From NCBI RefSeq assembly GCF_018446385.1, contig NC_056002.1, forward strand, positions 29,684,636-29,748,635: a stretch of 64,000 bases of DNA, in the 5' to 3' direction. This document shows positions 36,150 to 47,999 of the stretch, in pieces. Positions within the stretch are counted from its first letter, which is position 1. Every line of letters starts with the position of its first letter. The translations under genes were made by a program, and so were the position numbers. This DNA is from Zingiber officinale. Its lineage: Eukaryota; Streptophyta; Magnoliopsida; Zingiberales; Zingiberaceae. The notes below the pieces were generated by a model that was not told the DNA's origin, made no database searches, and saw nothing but the letters and a program-made list of their open reading frames with translations.

Positions 36150-38030
36150 GACAGAGTAAACTTCTGAAAGTTATAACTTTTGACTCATATATCATAATGA
36201 GACACTCTTTGATTTAAATCGAAATTCGTTTAGAGACCTAGATTTGTTTCCAGGTGGAACCCGAATTGACCAACTTTCGGATCTGAAAAATATCCTTTAG
36301 AGCAAAACTGAACTATAATACTTATGTGGAGTTTATGCTTTCGTGCAAGTAGTGAGACAGTACTAGTGTCACTATTTATTTCACAGATAAATTATTTTGT
36401 ACATGGATCATGATTCATTGAGATACTTACACAGTTACACTAACAAAACAAGGTATCGACTCAACATGTGAGGTGGGTTGCTTATTTAGAGCAATTTACC
36501 TATATGGTTAGACATAAAGCAAGGGTCGCTAATCAGGTGACAGATGCTTTGCGTTGCAAGAGCAATTGACTAGTTACTATGTGGGTTGAGGTGCCAGGTA
36601 TTGACTCTTTTCATGGTTTGTTGGCTAATGATCCTCACTTTTTTGTGATAATGTAAGATGTCCAAACTAGGAAGAAAATAAATTTTTTACCTCATGATAG
36701 GTTTTTGTTTAAAGGTAATCAATTATGCATTCCATATTGTAGTCTCCACTTGCAAATAATCAAGAAGTTGCACCGTGAGAGGCATGTTGGTTAAGACAGA
36801 ACGTTGCAGTTGGTTCATACTCCCTACTTTTGGCTTTCACTACGGCAAGAAGTCGAGAAGTATGCGCAGCAGTGTAAAATTAGTCATGTCTCTAAGGGGC
36901 GGTCACTAATGCAAGATTGTGCATGCCTTTGTCGGTCCCTTCTCGACCTTAGGTTGATATCAGCATGGATTTTCTACTCAGTTTGCCACGTACCCAGTGA
37001 GGTAGTGTTCCATCTTGGTTGTCGTTGATGGATTTTCTAAGATTGTTTGCTTTATCCCTTGCAAGAAGATTACTGATGTTGTTAATGTGGCACAACTATT
37101 CTTTCGAAATGTCCACTGTCTTCATGACCTACCAACATCCATTGTTTTAATCGAGACACTCATTTCCTTAGTCATTTTTAGCGCAGCTTGTGGAAATGGT
37201 TAATACACAGTTAAAGTTCAGTAGTGTTTATCATCTTCAAACAGATGATCAGATGGAGTTTGTAAATCGATCTCTTGGCAATTTATTATGTTGCTTAGTA
37301 GGAGACCATATGAAGAGTTGGGATCAGAAGCAGTGTTAGGCAGAATTTGCTCGCAACCATGTAGTGAATTGTTGTACTGGTTTTAGCTCATTTTAGATGG
37401 TTTAGTTAGTTTAGCCTCGAAGTTCGCTAGATTTTTTGTCATTTCCAAGCAAGGCGATGGTCCACGATAAAGCTGTGGATTTTGTGAATAACCTGTAGGG
37501 AGTCCATAAAATCGTTCATGAACATCTATCTATCTCTAATTCCAAGTATAAATACACTGTAGACCAAAAATATCGACATTTAGAGTTTGATGTTGGGGAT
37601 TTTGTGTGGGCAATTTTAACTAAGGATCATTTTGTCATTGGGGATTACAACAAATTATCAGCTAAGAAGATTGGTTCGGTCAAGATTATTGAGAAGATAA
37701 AGCTTGATGCATATCTTTTGAAGTTGCTTAGCTTAGTTATATTCGCACTGCCAATGTTTTTAATGTGAAGCATTTGATTCCCTTCTATAGTGATTCTTCT
37801 GATAATGATGTGGCCGACAATTCATGGACAAATTTTCTACACCCTAGGGAGAATTAGCAAATTTTCTAAAGTCATAACTTTTGACTTGGATATCAGAATG
37901 AGACACTTTTTATTTTGAATCAAAGTTCATTCAGAGACCTATATTTGTTACCAAGTGGAACCCATAATCGATCAACTTTTGGATTCGAAAAACATCGTTT
38001 ATGACCTTTTTGGAGGTTTGGACCATCTTT
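36150..38030 (+). mobile_element. internally deleted Ty3 chromovirus remnant
   Basis: Flanking direct repeats (about 36160-36300 and 37865-38010; both contain ATAACTTTTGACT and AATGAGACACT) are likely LTR fragments. Between them, on the plus strand, are the end of RNase H (TDHDSLRYLH-like at about 36405, VRHKARVANQVTDAL near 36505) and integrase. The 5' half (gag, protease, RT) is missing, with RNase H close to the left repeat. It is heavily mutated with many stops. Confidence 0.65.
36420..37860 (+). pseudogene. RNase H end and integrase of chromovirus, decayed
   Basis: Readable blocks in shifting frames are the zinc-binding YFWLSLRQEVEKYAQQCKIS (about 36823-36882), VVVDGFSKIVCFIPCKK (about 37018-37068), AQLFFRNVHCLHDLPTSIV, the YHLQTDDQMEFVNRSLGN region (about 37228-37282) and a C-terminal GDFVWAILTKDHF-like segment (about 37597-37635). 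This order is that of a Ty3 integrase catalytic core followed by the GPY-type C-terminus. Frameshifts and stops exclude function. Confidence 0.65.
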
Positions 38031-38189
38031 TTTACTATTTTTAATAATTTTTCATATTTTTGGTATTTTCATCTTGCAATAAGAGCTCGTTATATAAGCA
38101 TTTTGTTTAGTTGTTTTGAGACAGTTTTGGTTAATATAATTGATCTTGTATGAAAGTTGGAGAGATATGGCGTGTTGGGCAGGTGGTTG

Positions 38190-39560
38190 CGCTATTGACT
38201 GTGTGGAGACTTTGAATTAGAGGAAAAGGGGCTTCTTCTTCTACTCTGCACACACCAAAGAGAGTAGACATGACACCAGTGCCCAAAAACCAGGGGAGGG
38301 GGTTCCTAGCGTAGACTCTCTGACGCTTAAGTCAGTATGCTGGCCGAGCAAAATAGGAACAATAGATGAATGTGAGCAGGAGAGCATAATTGAGTGTAGT
38401 TTAATGTAATATCATGTATCTCGCCAACGCAGAAGACCCCTCCTTTATATACCACCTCTAATAATCTTTGCAATCATGAGGTGACAGAGAATGTCGGGTG
38501 TCAAAAATTATCGAGTAAGGGAATATGTACAACTTGGGAGGCATATAGTCACCGTTCGAGGAATCTTCTGTTACTCGTGCGCATCCCTTTTGTAACTTAT
38601 GCCATTAATGAGGCGGTTGAAGGAATATGCTGTCATAATATGTCGGTTGATGGAGAGTGTAAAGTCACTTTCGAAGAAGGTTCCATTGAATGCTCATATT
38701 GCAACAGAGGAATATTCTCTAATAAATGGTTGTTACTTTGACAAGTTATTGTGATTATCTGATCATGTTGTCTACCGTGTATATCTCGACCTAATCTTTA
38801 ACCGACTAATTGTAGGGCCATCCTTAGGCCATTTGGATATGCACTAACTGATACTAAGGATATGCTCTTGAAGTAATATAAAGCTAAGTTCCTTAGGTCC
38901 GGTCGGTTCTATGACCGACCGACCATATACCGGAATACTTGCCTATGAGAAATGGGGAGCTGAGTCCCGAGAGATTCGATTGGTACTTTAGGCTGATCTT
39001 CCATATGATATGAGATTTGTCTTTGAAGCGAGAACCTAAGATTTGGAATTCCGGCTGAGTTTATGAGGATGATTGCTTTACACTTTTATTTTTTGTACAT
39101 ATAAGCAACATGCATGCTAAGTTGTATAAATCTAACCGAAGTTATTACTGACCGGATATATGAAGGAGGACTGACATGTGAGAAAACCCATAGAGTCGAC
39201 CGACAGTGGGTTCGACCGGTTATATGCTGAAAGACTTGCACTGAGTAGGAAGTTGAATCCCCTTTCTCCAGCTGAAAGTATAACTGATCGACTCTGTGAT
39301 AGGTCAGACATCCTTTAAACTTGGCCAGCTATAAAATGATAGCATATATAATAGATGTCTTAATATAGGAATAGAGCACCCCTAGGTTCGACTGGCTCAT
39401 GAGCTAGTCGTCTTAAAACTGAATGCCTTAGCACTGGGTGAATAGCAAAGTCATTCGGAAAGTGACACTCTAGCTGCCACTTCCCCTTGACTTTGACTGA
39501 CATATCACCTTGACTTTGACCGCCACATTATCACCAGGTCTGGCCATAACATCACCTATC
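38190..39560 (-). repeat. degraded Tat-type LTR
   Basis: The minus strand carries CTGACTTAAGCGTCAGAGAG (38335-38316), equivalent to the R/U5 block of the LTR at 2961-3763, then a TATATAAAGGAGGGG promoter-like stretch (minus strand, 38455-38441). Above that is a U3 rich in GGTCGG/CCGACC palindromes. The far end (CCTTGACTTTGACTGACAT at 39494-39512) resembles the first bases of the other LTR. No PBS or internal region accompanies it. Confidence 0.55.
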
Positions 39561-41308
39561 AATTATTTTATGTCATTTTCTTCTTCTTGGAAACTTTGGG
39601 TTTTTCCTTTTTTTTTATATTCCTTTTCGAATCAACAAGTTGTAGAAGATTACTTTAGATATTTGTACGCGAATCAACGAATTCAATAGCTCGTGTTACG
39701 TCGATTCTCCTATACTTTAAGAAATATGTAAGTAATTTAAATAAGTACAAAATTTTTTAATTTTTATACTTTTATGAATTTATAATTTTTAAATAAAAAG
39801 TAATCATGAATAGTCATGAACTAATCAACGTAACGGTTCCAAATCATAAACCATTATCATTTTAAATGATTAAGGTTAATGATCGACTTTTCTAGTACTG
39901 TTGAACTTCGTTTTGAACCGTAAATTAATATTATGAACTATTGCTTTCGAACATTTGAATCGTCAAACTCGATTTTGAATCGTCCAATCGTAATCCCAAA
40001 TCTTAGCCGGGTCTAATTCGAGGCTCAAGAAGAAGAAATATATAGGAATGCTGAGTGCTACACAAGTCATTGGCGGGCAAAGCTCTTGTCTTTATTTTCT
40101 TTGCAAGAGCTAGAGAGCTCGTATTAAGAAATCTAAAATGAAAGGGGTGGTGTATTTATAATTAACTTGATGGAAGAAATTTAAATTGATGCATGCGAAT
40201 TTGTCATCTTATGAGGTCTCGATAAAGATCAATTCGTGTTATAGTTGAAGAGGCAAAGTGGTTAACAAAAAGCTAACGGTGACTAAACCTCTCTCTTATA
40301 TAGCTCAAGCGTTCACAGATTTTTCTATCTTTTATTCATTTGGAGATAGTTGATCTAGTCTGACTAAAGTTTATCATCGATCATCAAGTAAATCCGAAAA
40401 GTACAGATAGACCACGAGGACGGTCCAACACCACAAGTAGTTCAAGAGCTACATACATTTATTTATGTTGCATGAAAATCGAATCCTCATTGCTTGGGAA
40501 ATTCATCTTTACCATCACACCAAGCCCCGGTAGGCTAACGACGACTAAACCTTATTTTTTTGACAGACAAATTATATATCATCAAGAAAAAGTACAAGTA
40601 AACATGTGTTCAAAGATAACCATTCGTTTCTGTTGAAGTATCATATCCGAGCAGCTATCTAAGATATGAACCCATATACATGTATGTGTATTCTTACAGT
40701 ACCAATCTCCCCAAAAAATAGTCATGGTCGAAAAAAACTTTAGTACTAACCACTCAGCCAACCAACCATATGCCATAACACAAAAATACGAATACCACCC
40801 AACCGGCCAAGCAATCATGGCTGGCCCCCGATCAACATACATTGTCTTCTCTGCCTCTGCGCACATAACCAAAGTGTCCAAGCTCCAATCACCAACCATC
40901 CCATCCTTATCATAGCCAAAGTGTCCATACATATATGGTCATCCCTATATGTCCATCGGCCTAATCATCACTAGTCCAATCCATCCTTATGTTTACCTTT
41001 CTATACACTTTTAGCAAGTGATCGGCTATCAATGAATTTTTATTTACCGTGAGCCGTTTGTTGTGGATTAAATAGATTGTTATGGTGAATCTATTTACAC
41101 TAATGGACTTTTTGGTAAAGCCTCAATCATCAACGAATTTGAAGTGTGTTTTACTCAGAGTTGTTTGCTACGGACTAGATAAATAATAATTACGGTCGAT
41201 CTATTCACCATCCTCACCCAGACATCCAAAAAAATGAAATGTGTATACTATGTCTCACAAGTATGTGGCCTCCCCCAACCAAAAAGAAGAAAAAAAAAGG
41301 AGGAGAGG
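39561..41308. other. intergenic DNA with a possible hAT 5' end
   Basis: At 39825-40170 a run of AACCGT/ACGGTT motifs is followed by a segment. On the minus strand that segment reads as a TATAAATACACCACCCC promoter-like stretch (40160-40142) and a GCTCTTGCAAAG leader, similar in style to plant hAT elements. No transposase frame is seen. The rest (40200-41300) contains nothing I recognise. Confidence 0.3.
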
Positions 41309-41320
41309 ACCCCTCCAAAA

Positions 41321-41680
41321 GGAGACCAGATCTTCTGGTCCATAAAAAGTGGACCAGGGGATGGACCACTTACAATTATTGTCGGATCGTAGATTGCGAT
41401 CCCTCTCTGAATTTACCGTCCCTCTAGGTTATAGTTTGGGTCGGGGAAGGTGGCGGAAAGCCACCTGAAGGCAGTCGGTGGTGGGCAAGTGGCCAGGCTG
41501 CCAGGCATCGAGCGGGAAGTGGCCTTCGGTCACCCACCTCTACCCAAATTATAATTTGGGGAGGACGGTGAACTCAGGGAGGGATCACAATCAATTACGG
41601 CTAAATCACGACTACGATCCGACAGTACTTGCAAGTGATCCATCCCTTGATTCATAAAAAAGTGGAACAGAGGATCTGAC
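41321..41680 (+). mobile_element. fold-back non-autonomous DNA transposon (MULE-like)
   Basis: A 360-bp segment is flanked by an exact 11-bp direct repeat CCCCTCCAAAA (41310-41320 and 41681-41691). Its left arm (about 41321-41460) and right arm (about 41545-41680) are imperfect inverted repeats. Examples are CAGATCTTCTGGTCC against CAGATCCTCTGTTCC, and GTCGGATCGTAG, which is exact in both. The middle is GC-rich and itself partly palindromic. A 9-11-bp duplication with long terminal inverted repeats points to Mutator-like elements. No coding capacity. Confidence 0.65.
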
Positions 41681-41691
41681 CCCCTCCAAAA

Positions 41692-43529
41692 ACCCTATCA
41701 AGTGTACAATCTCACTGTATGAACCAAAATGTACCTCCCTCTCTCTAAAACAAAAGTGTGGTTCCACCACCCATACACAAAATATGAAACCCTCTTACTA
41801 AGCCTAATGTATAACCTCACCTCAAGAAACTATAATATGAGGTCTCTTCCTCAGCTCCACCCAAGCAAGTCTGCTCCAAATTGATACAGCTCTAGTAGAG
41901 ATTCCTGCAGAAGCTCGACTCCTGCAGAAGCTTAACTCTAGAAGAACCATCCAATGAAGTGCTCCATCCAAAAGCGGTATGGCTCCAGGGAGGACTCTAA
42001 GTGTGTGCATTATACTAAAACTGATACATATGTGTTCCTTCTGAGGTTGAGATAGCCTTAGGAGAAACTCAATAAGTGCCCTATCTAATATTTATATATA
42101 TATATTTTTTTAAAATTTGGATATCCATTTAGGTCTAGATGTTAAGTACCAAATCAGAATAAATAGACGTTAAGTACCAAATCAGAATAAATATCCAAGA
42201 AGCGGTATATATAGATTTGGACTTTGTGGAATATAACATCACTCTCAAATTCTTCTCTCAAATCTCAAATGATTGTTGACCTACCACACAGTGTATCATA
42301 GTAGTCATAGCAGCATGATGTAGACCTGACATTGGTTTGAAATCGACGGTTCGATGTTCGAGACCACCTGTTTGACGATTCCTGGATTGTCGATCTTTAA
42401 CCTTAACCGTCTAAGATGGTTACAATTTGGAACCGTCAGTTCACTATTCGTTACAGTTCAAGATTATTATATTATGTTTTTTTAAATTATAAATTTATAA
42501 AATTATTTGCCGGACTTGGATCCTAGATTTATTAACAATAATTATATAGTAAAAAAAATATTAATTAGTTATTAAATAATTAATTAAAATATAAAATTAT
42601 TTAGAGATAAACTATTATAAATTAATTAATAAATAAATAAGTATTTTTTTCTAATTAATAATAATAATAATATAATAAAAGAAATTATTGATTAATAAAT
42701 AATTAACTAATAAAAATATTAATAACTATAGTGTGGTTAGTTAGAATACTTACTTTTAATCAGATTCTAGTTCGAATCCTAAATCATAAATAAAAATACT
42801 TCGAATCAACAGTGAATCGGTTAATTTGGGTCGGAACTGGGTCAATTGCTGCATGATCTGTTGACCTAGTTACGGGCCTAGGCCAGGCCTGGTTTGGACT
42901 CGACTGGCATGACGGGTCCGGATCAACATACTAGACCCTTGGTAGTGGCGTGCAAATGCCCCTAGTATCCTTTGATGCGTGATCAACTCATGCGTTATGT
43001 GAAACCAGAGTCTAATATGATCCCAAAATTATCATAGTGTAAAAAATCATAAGATGCATCTGTGACTAGACTGTATATAGTATATATTTATTTCATACTG
43101 TTCTTATCCACGGTTTACATACTAATATTTAAGAAGAAATTATATGCCTAAGTGATACCTTTGTGCTAACTAAATCTTGACCTCATAGAGGTCGACTCAA
43201 TAAAGGTCAACTAGCGATCAAAATAAGATGTGGACTGAGATGGGTGAATTCTCTATAGAATCTATTGATACTCGAAAGAAATCTCAATAGGAGTATAAAA
43301 TTATACGACAATGATAGTTTTAAGATAAAACGTGAATTAAGCTCGACTTTGTTATCCCAACTTAAATATTTTTGTTTTTACAATAGATTTATGGATATTT
43401 AATTTGATGGCTTTTTTATATAAAAAGTTTGTAAATATTGATAATTGTTAGAAATTGTTATTTATATACTCGAAAAGTATAAAATAAGGATTTATTTTTT
43501 TGTTTGTTTTTTAAAGTGTAGAGTTCTTT
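41692..43529. other. intergenic DNA downstream of the purine permease gene
   Basis: Contains a 29-bp tandem duplication (GTTAAGTACCAAATCAGAAT at 42140 and 42169). At 42330-42930 it contains a stretch of GTTCGA/GGTTCC motifs similar to the other possible hAT fragments. The last 100 bp before 43530 presumably hold the permease 3' UTR. Confidence 0.4.
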
Positions 43530-44636
43530 TTACACGTTGCCATCGTTACTGTCTCCGTCGCCACTTGTCTCCGCCGTCTGCATCGGCTTCAGCTTCTCCT
43601 CCACCACCGCCGGCGGCGCTTCCGCCTCTGCGCCCGCCTTCATCTTCCACTCCCCGTAAAGATAAGACCCGAATCCCCAGAGGCAGAGCGCCATCGCCAC
43701 CGCCTTCCCGCCGCTGAACTCGTCGCCGAACGCCGCCACGCCACCCACCACGTTGACCGCCAGAAGCGCTGTCATGCAGATCCCCCCGTTGACCGACGAC
43801 GTGAGGAACACCATCCCCGCCGTCCCCATGAAGCACATCTGCCACGCCAGCACAGTCGTCGCCACCACGGCCCAGTACGCCGCCGCCCCAAGGTCCCACC
43901 TTTCCTCGCTCGGCCACCACCACTTTCCCCCGTCTGCGCCGCCGCCGTCCGCCGCCATCCCCGCCACCGCCAGCGCCGTCGCTGCCGCCTCCATCACCAC
44001 CTGCACCTCCACCACCGCCCGGTACCCGCCGCTGAGCCCGCGGTAGACCAGCTGCATCACCGGCAGGTACACTGCGAAGAGCGCGGCGGCGCCGATAGCT
44101 GCCGCGAGTCCGAGAAAGAAGTGCCGCCGGTCGACGCCCGGCGGGCAGTCGTGCGACGAGTTGAGCGCGAGAAGAACAGAGCTTACAGTGAGCAAAACCA
44201 CCGAATTCAGATTAAAAAACGTGACCGGGTGGCGGACGAGGACAACGGACAGAAGCAGAGTGAAGGCCAGTTGCGAAGCGAGGAGGAGCGAAGAAGTAGA
44301 GACCGATAAATAGGACACGGCGCAGGAAAAGAGGAGATTATTAAGTCCCAGGAGGAGCCCGAGGCCGAGCGCCAGGCAAAGGAGGCGAGAACCGAAGCTA
44401 CAAAAGGGCCGGTTGCCGGAAACAGGGGACGAGCAGAAGTAAACGGGGACGAGGAGCAAGGGGAATCCGGCGGACTGGACGAGGGTGGACACCCACCGGC
44501 TTCCGCCTCCATGGACGAAGTAGAAGCGGGAGAGCAGAGAAGAGGAGAGTGAGCCGACGCAGAGTAGGAAGTAGTTTCCGGCGAGCAACCAGGCGTTGGA
44601 CCTCGCCCCCTTCGTAACACAGCCATCGTTATCCAT
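43530..44636 (-). CDS. purine permease (PUP family)
   Basis: An uninterrupted frame of 368 residues. It carries the family block SRFYFVHGGGSRWVSTLVQS with AGFPLLL following (residues 36-63), then about nine further hydrophobic segments, and ends in a charged tail after residue 331. PUPs belong to the drug/metabolite transporter superfamily and carry adenine, cytokinins, caffeine-like bases or alkaloids with protons across the plasma or vacuolar membrane; the substrate cannot be told from sequence. I start at MDNDGC (44636) rather than the upstream in-frame Met (44681), because the extra 15 residues are a Phe/Leu run with no family equivalent. The gene is intronless, GC-rich, with a complete length for the family. 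It lies in tandem with the protease gene, 689 bp upstream on the same strand. Confidence 0.9.
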   Translation of the reverse strand: MDNDGCVTKGARSNAWLLAGNYFLLCVGSLSSSLLSRFYFVHGGGSRWVSTLVQSAGFPLLLVPVYFCSSPVSGNRPFCSFGSRLLCLALGLGLLLGLNNLLFSCAVSYLSVSTSSLLLASQLAFTLLLSVVLVRHPVTFFNLNSVVLLTVSSVLLALNSSHDCPPGVDRRHFFLGLAAAIGAAALFAVYLPVMQLVYRGLSGGYRAVVEVQVVMEAAATALAVAGMAADGGGADGGKWWWPSEERWDLGAAAYWAVVATTVLAWQMCFMGTAGMVFLTSSVNGGICMTALLAVNVVGGVAAFGDEFSGGKAVAMALCLWGFGSYLYGEWKMKAGAEAEAPPAVVEEKLKPMQTAETSGDGDSNDGNV

Positions 44637-45325
44637 GGCAAAGAAGAAGAATAACAGCAAAAAGGAGGAGTCACTGAGCACTTAAAGAGTAACGCTTGCT
44701 TGCTGTGCTTATAAATAGGTAGATACGGAGAATCTACACAGTGGACGGAATAAAACAGGGGAAGGACGGACGGAAAGCGTGGGGGGAGAGAGAGAGAGAG
44801 AGAGCGAGAGAGATTGCTTGATGGGATCGCAGTGTGCGTAAAGGGGAAGACGACAGGGGAAAAGGGAAGGAGGAGAAGGGGGAAAAATGTGCTGTGCTGG
44901 GCGGCGACGGAGTATAAATATGCGGGAGGAAGAGTTCGACAAATGGACAGCGTCGTCGAGTCACGTGTTTCGCCGCCGCCGGTCGGCATGCAATGTTGGG
45001 CCTTTTATTTGGCACTTTATTGGGCCCAAAACTGGGATGCCCTTTATAGGGAAATTTATTCTCTCTTTTGTTTTTTCCCCAACAATATCGGTGAAATTTA
45101 TTTTATTAAATTTTGCATTAAAGGAAATAAATTGCCGTGACGGTTTAAAGGCATGGCAGTCACCCTCACCCGCCTCCATCCGTCACATGCAGTGAACGTG
45201 AGGTGTTTGCTCTGGGACCCGCACCCTCCTCCGCCTGCTTTTTCTTAATTCCACGTGGCAATCGTATGCATGGAAGAATGATCCTCCGCATTTTACGTGC
45301 GTATATGGAGCGTCCGATTTCAAGG
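44637..45325 (-). promoter_or_regulatory. upstream region of the purine permease gene
   Basis: The minus-strand upstream region contains a CT-rich microsatellite ((GA)n on plus, 44788-44815), probably in the 5' UTR. It also has TATTTATA-like sites at 44717-44708 and 44921-44911, and two CACGTG G-boxes (44962-44967, 45252-45257). Promoter assignment is inferred from position only. It also contains the 3' end of the protease gene's transcript. Confidence 0.4.
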
Positions 45326-46914
45326 TCAGTTGGCCTGGCACGTCGATCGGCTGAATCTCAGCCGTTGATTTTCCACGTCGAACTCCCACATGTGTTCCTG
45401 CTGCAAGATGTTGCCGAGCGTGGAGACGCCCGGCCACGGCGACGGCTGGATCCCCAGGCACTTGACGCCGTCAGCCACGTCGATCAGGTAGCTCTTCGCC
45501 GGAGGGTCCAGCCTCGCCCCGCCAGCGAGGTGCACCACCATCGCTGGGACCGGACCCGCTTTCTCCTCTGCAGTTGCCGCCGTCCAGTTGTAACAGAACT
45601 CGAAGGGGTCCATGCTCACCCTCGGAGCCCACGTCAGACGCCGGCTCAGCGCTCCCACCACTAACCCATAAGCCGGCTCCGCCAGTAACGTTAGGCTAGT
45701 CCCCGAGTCGACGATGGTGCCGCCGCCGGAGGCGAAATCCCACACGATCGCTGGGATTGCCAGAATCTTTCCGTCAACGGAGATGCCCATGATCCCCACC
45801 CCGTAGAATGGCTGCAAGTCGAGCACCAGCGGCGTCTCATGCACCGGCGCCGCCGCAGGCGGCCTCGCGGGGCCGAAGCGGAGGAAGCTGGAGGCGTTGC
45901 GGAGGCTGAGGTGGTCGACGAGGCAGTAGGAGAATCCGCCGCCAAAACTAGCGGCCGCCCTCGCCGCGAAGGAGCTGCCGCTGTTGCCCAGCCCCAGGAC
46001 CCCGTCCGCCGCCCAGAAGCTCGCCCCGGAGAAGGTGGCGGTGCAGCCCACCACCAGGCCCCGCAGCTTCGCGCGGCGGCGCCCAGCGAGGATCACGGTG
46101 GCTGACTCGTTCGCGTACACGCCTTGCGCCGACGAATCGTCGGAGTACCTGCAATCGCAACCAAAACAAACGCAGCCACCATGCATCATTGAAATATTGA
46201 ATAGTAAAACTCTCAAGAACATTTTAATATTATTAAAAAAAATTAAAGATATTTTAAACGAATTTGAAATTACTTTTCCAATTTTAAGAAAGGGGAAGAT
46301 CTTCGATTTGTGTTCTTCCAAAGCGGAATCTGAATCAAATGGAAAGGGGAAATTTTGGATTCCGTTACTTACTTGTAATCGTAACGGCAGGGGCTCGTCG
46401 GCGTCGGGCACGCCGACAACGAGAAAGGCAGATCGTTCTTGCACATCTCCGCGGCGCAGGGGATGATCCGGAAGGTCTTCGACGAGGCGGGGTGGAAAAC
46501 CCGGTGGCGGCGGCGGCGGCCTCGGAGGCGGCACTTCGCCCAGGTGAGGTCGCTGCCGGTGTCGACCACCAGCAGGAACGGCCGCGCAGGCGTGCCGAGC
46601 AGGAACCGCACGAAGTACTGCCCCGTGCCCGCGTACGCCCCCGACGTCATCGGCATCCCGAACGACTCCTCCTCCGCCGCCGCTGCCCCCGCAATCGAAG
46701 GCGAGATGTCGAGGGCTCCCCGCCGGATCAGCCTTTGCCGGATCGTCCGTTGTCGCAGCCGATCGCTTCGAAGGAGCTCGTGAACTGATGCCGCGGCACC
46801 TCCACGGCGCAGCGGGAGGACTACCGTCTCCGGATATTCTGTTTTACCGTCGCCGTCGACGAGGACGCCGAGGAGGAGGAGGAGGAGGAGGAGGAGGCGG
46901 CGAAGAGCAGGCAT
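45326..46914 (-). CDS. aspartic protease, nepenthesin-type (A1)
   Basis: Exon 1 is 46914-46373 and exon 2 is 46148-45326. The intron 46372-46149 (GTAAGT...GCAG) splits a Lys codon. The product is 454 residues. Residues 1-22 are a Leu-rich signal peptide, encoded by a GAG/CTC repeat. The two catalytic motifs are VVDTGSDLTW (Asp118) and IVDSGTSLTLL (Asp328). The Cys-rich insertion at 153-176 and YSDDSSAQGV are typical of plant nepenthesin-like proteases. The C-terminal GNILQQEHMWEFDVENQRL block completes the fold. Expected in the secretory pathway or apoplast, in protein turnover or signalling. Both catalytic Asp residues are intact and no frame problem is seen. Confidence 0.9.
46870..46898 (-). 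repeat. (GGA)n microsatellite coding the signal-peptide Leu run
   Basis: About nine GAG/GGA triplets encode the Leu run at residues 7-15 of the protease; length polymorphism here would change the signal peptide in frame. Confidence 0.85.
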
Positions 46915-47990
46915 TTGAACGTCAAAGATGGATGGAATAGGTAAGCGTTAAAGAAGCTCCATTTTTCCAATGTATAGGTATGTCTACGTATATCTTATAT
47001 ATTATTTTATTATAATATCATCAAGGAGAAAAACAATTTTGTCCAATTTTTATTTTTATTTTTAAAAATAGTGTTTTTTCCTCTACCAAAAGCATGATAA
47101 TTTATAGAGAGAGGAAAGGCAGTTAAATTTCCTCCTAAATTTGTCAAGTATGAATAATGTTTTTCTCTTAATTGGCTTGAATTTGTTTTTCTTTTCATGT
47201 TTTCCTATTTTTAGGTGAATGGATGCAACAATCTTTTAGTTATTTTTAGTGTTGTTTGTTGTCTCGATTCATGACTTAATTTAATGTGTAATTAATCTTA
47301 CACTTTCAAAATTAAAATTTTAGACTATTATGAATCTTTTAAAGTAGAATATATTCGGATAGCTAGAGAGATGAATAATGAGTATGATTATAAATTCCTT
47401 TTGTTTATAGTTTAGTAAGGTCATATAATGCAGGTTTGCTATAGTTGGTAAATATATGAGATAAAAATTATATTAGTCCAGGATTGAAATTCTAGAAAAT
47501 TTCACCATCTTTGCGAGTCCTATTCATATATTTGCCAATTTAAATTTCTATTGAATTCCCTCTCAATAACCTAGAGTGGTCGTGAAAGAGCCTTAACATG
47601 ATGGTACTATATTTTAGTAAAGTCATCTAATTGTCCTCAGGGTATAATTAAATTGGTATTCAAATTATAAACTCAATAGGTAAGGATTCAAGTCATCACT
47701 ACCATAAAAAATCCTTCCACTTAAGACCGCTCGATACTTTATTTATCTTCTTTTATCTCACCATGGAGATGAGGAATGTTCAAAGCGAGTGTTATCACTG
47801 TTTTGCATCAGGAAAGTTATATAATTAATTAGTACCGTTTATATCTTAGTATATGATATATGAATTTTACATCGATGAATTACTTCTAAAATCTATCATC
47901 TTTCTCTTTCACGGATAATCTCTAATTAATGGTGAAGAAACTAACGACAATATTTATTAAAGGGTAATCAACCGAGACTACGTCATTAAA
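46915..47990. other. upstream region of the protease gene, otherwise empty
   Basis: AT-rich DNA. A 5' UTR and promoter for the protease should lie in the first few hundred bases on the minus strand. No clear TATA box or other feature recognised beyond that. Confidence 0.45.
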
Positions 47991-47999
47991 AAGATTAAC

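Noticed and set aside
43546-44989. Several long frames on both strands over the permease gene
   Set aside because: GC-rich shadows; only the 43530-44636 minus frame has the PUP family motifs and transmembrane pattern.
45326-46534. 402-codon uninterrupted minus frame through the protease intron
   Set aside because: The frame is open by chance through the intron; the GTAAGT donor at 46372, acceptor at 46149 and the upstream exon with the signal peptide and first catalytic Asp give a proper protease.
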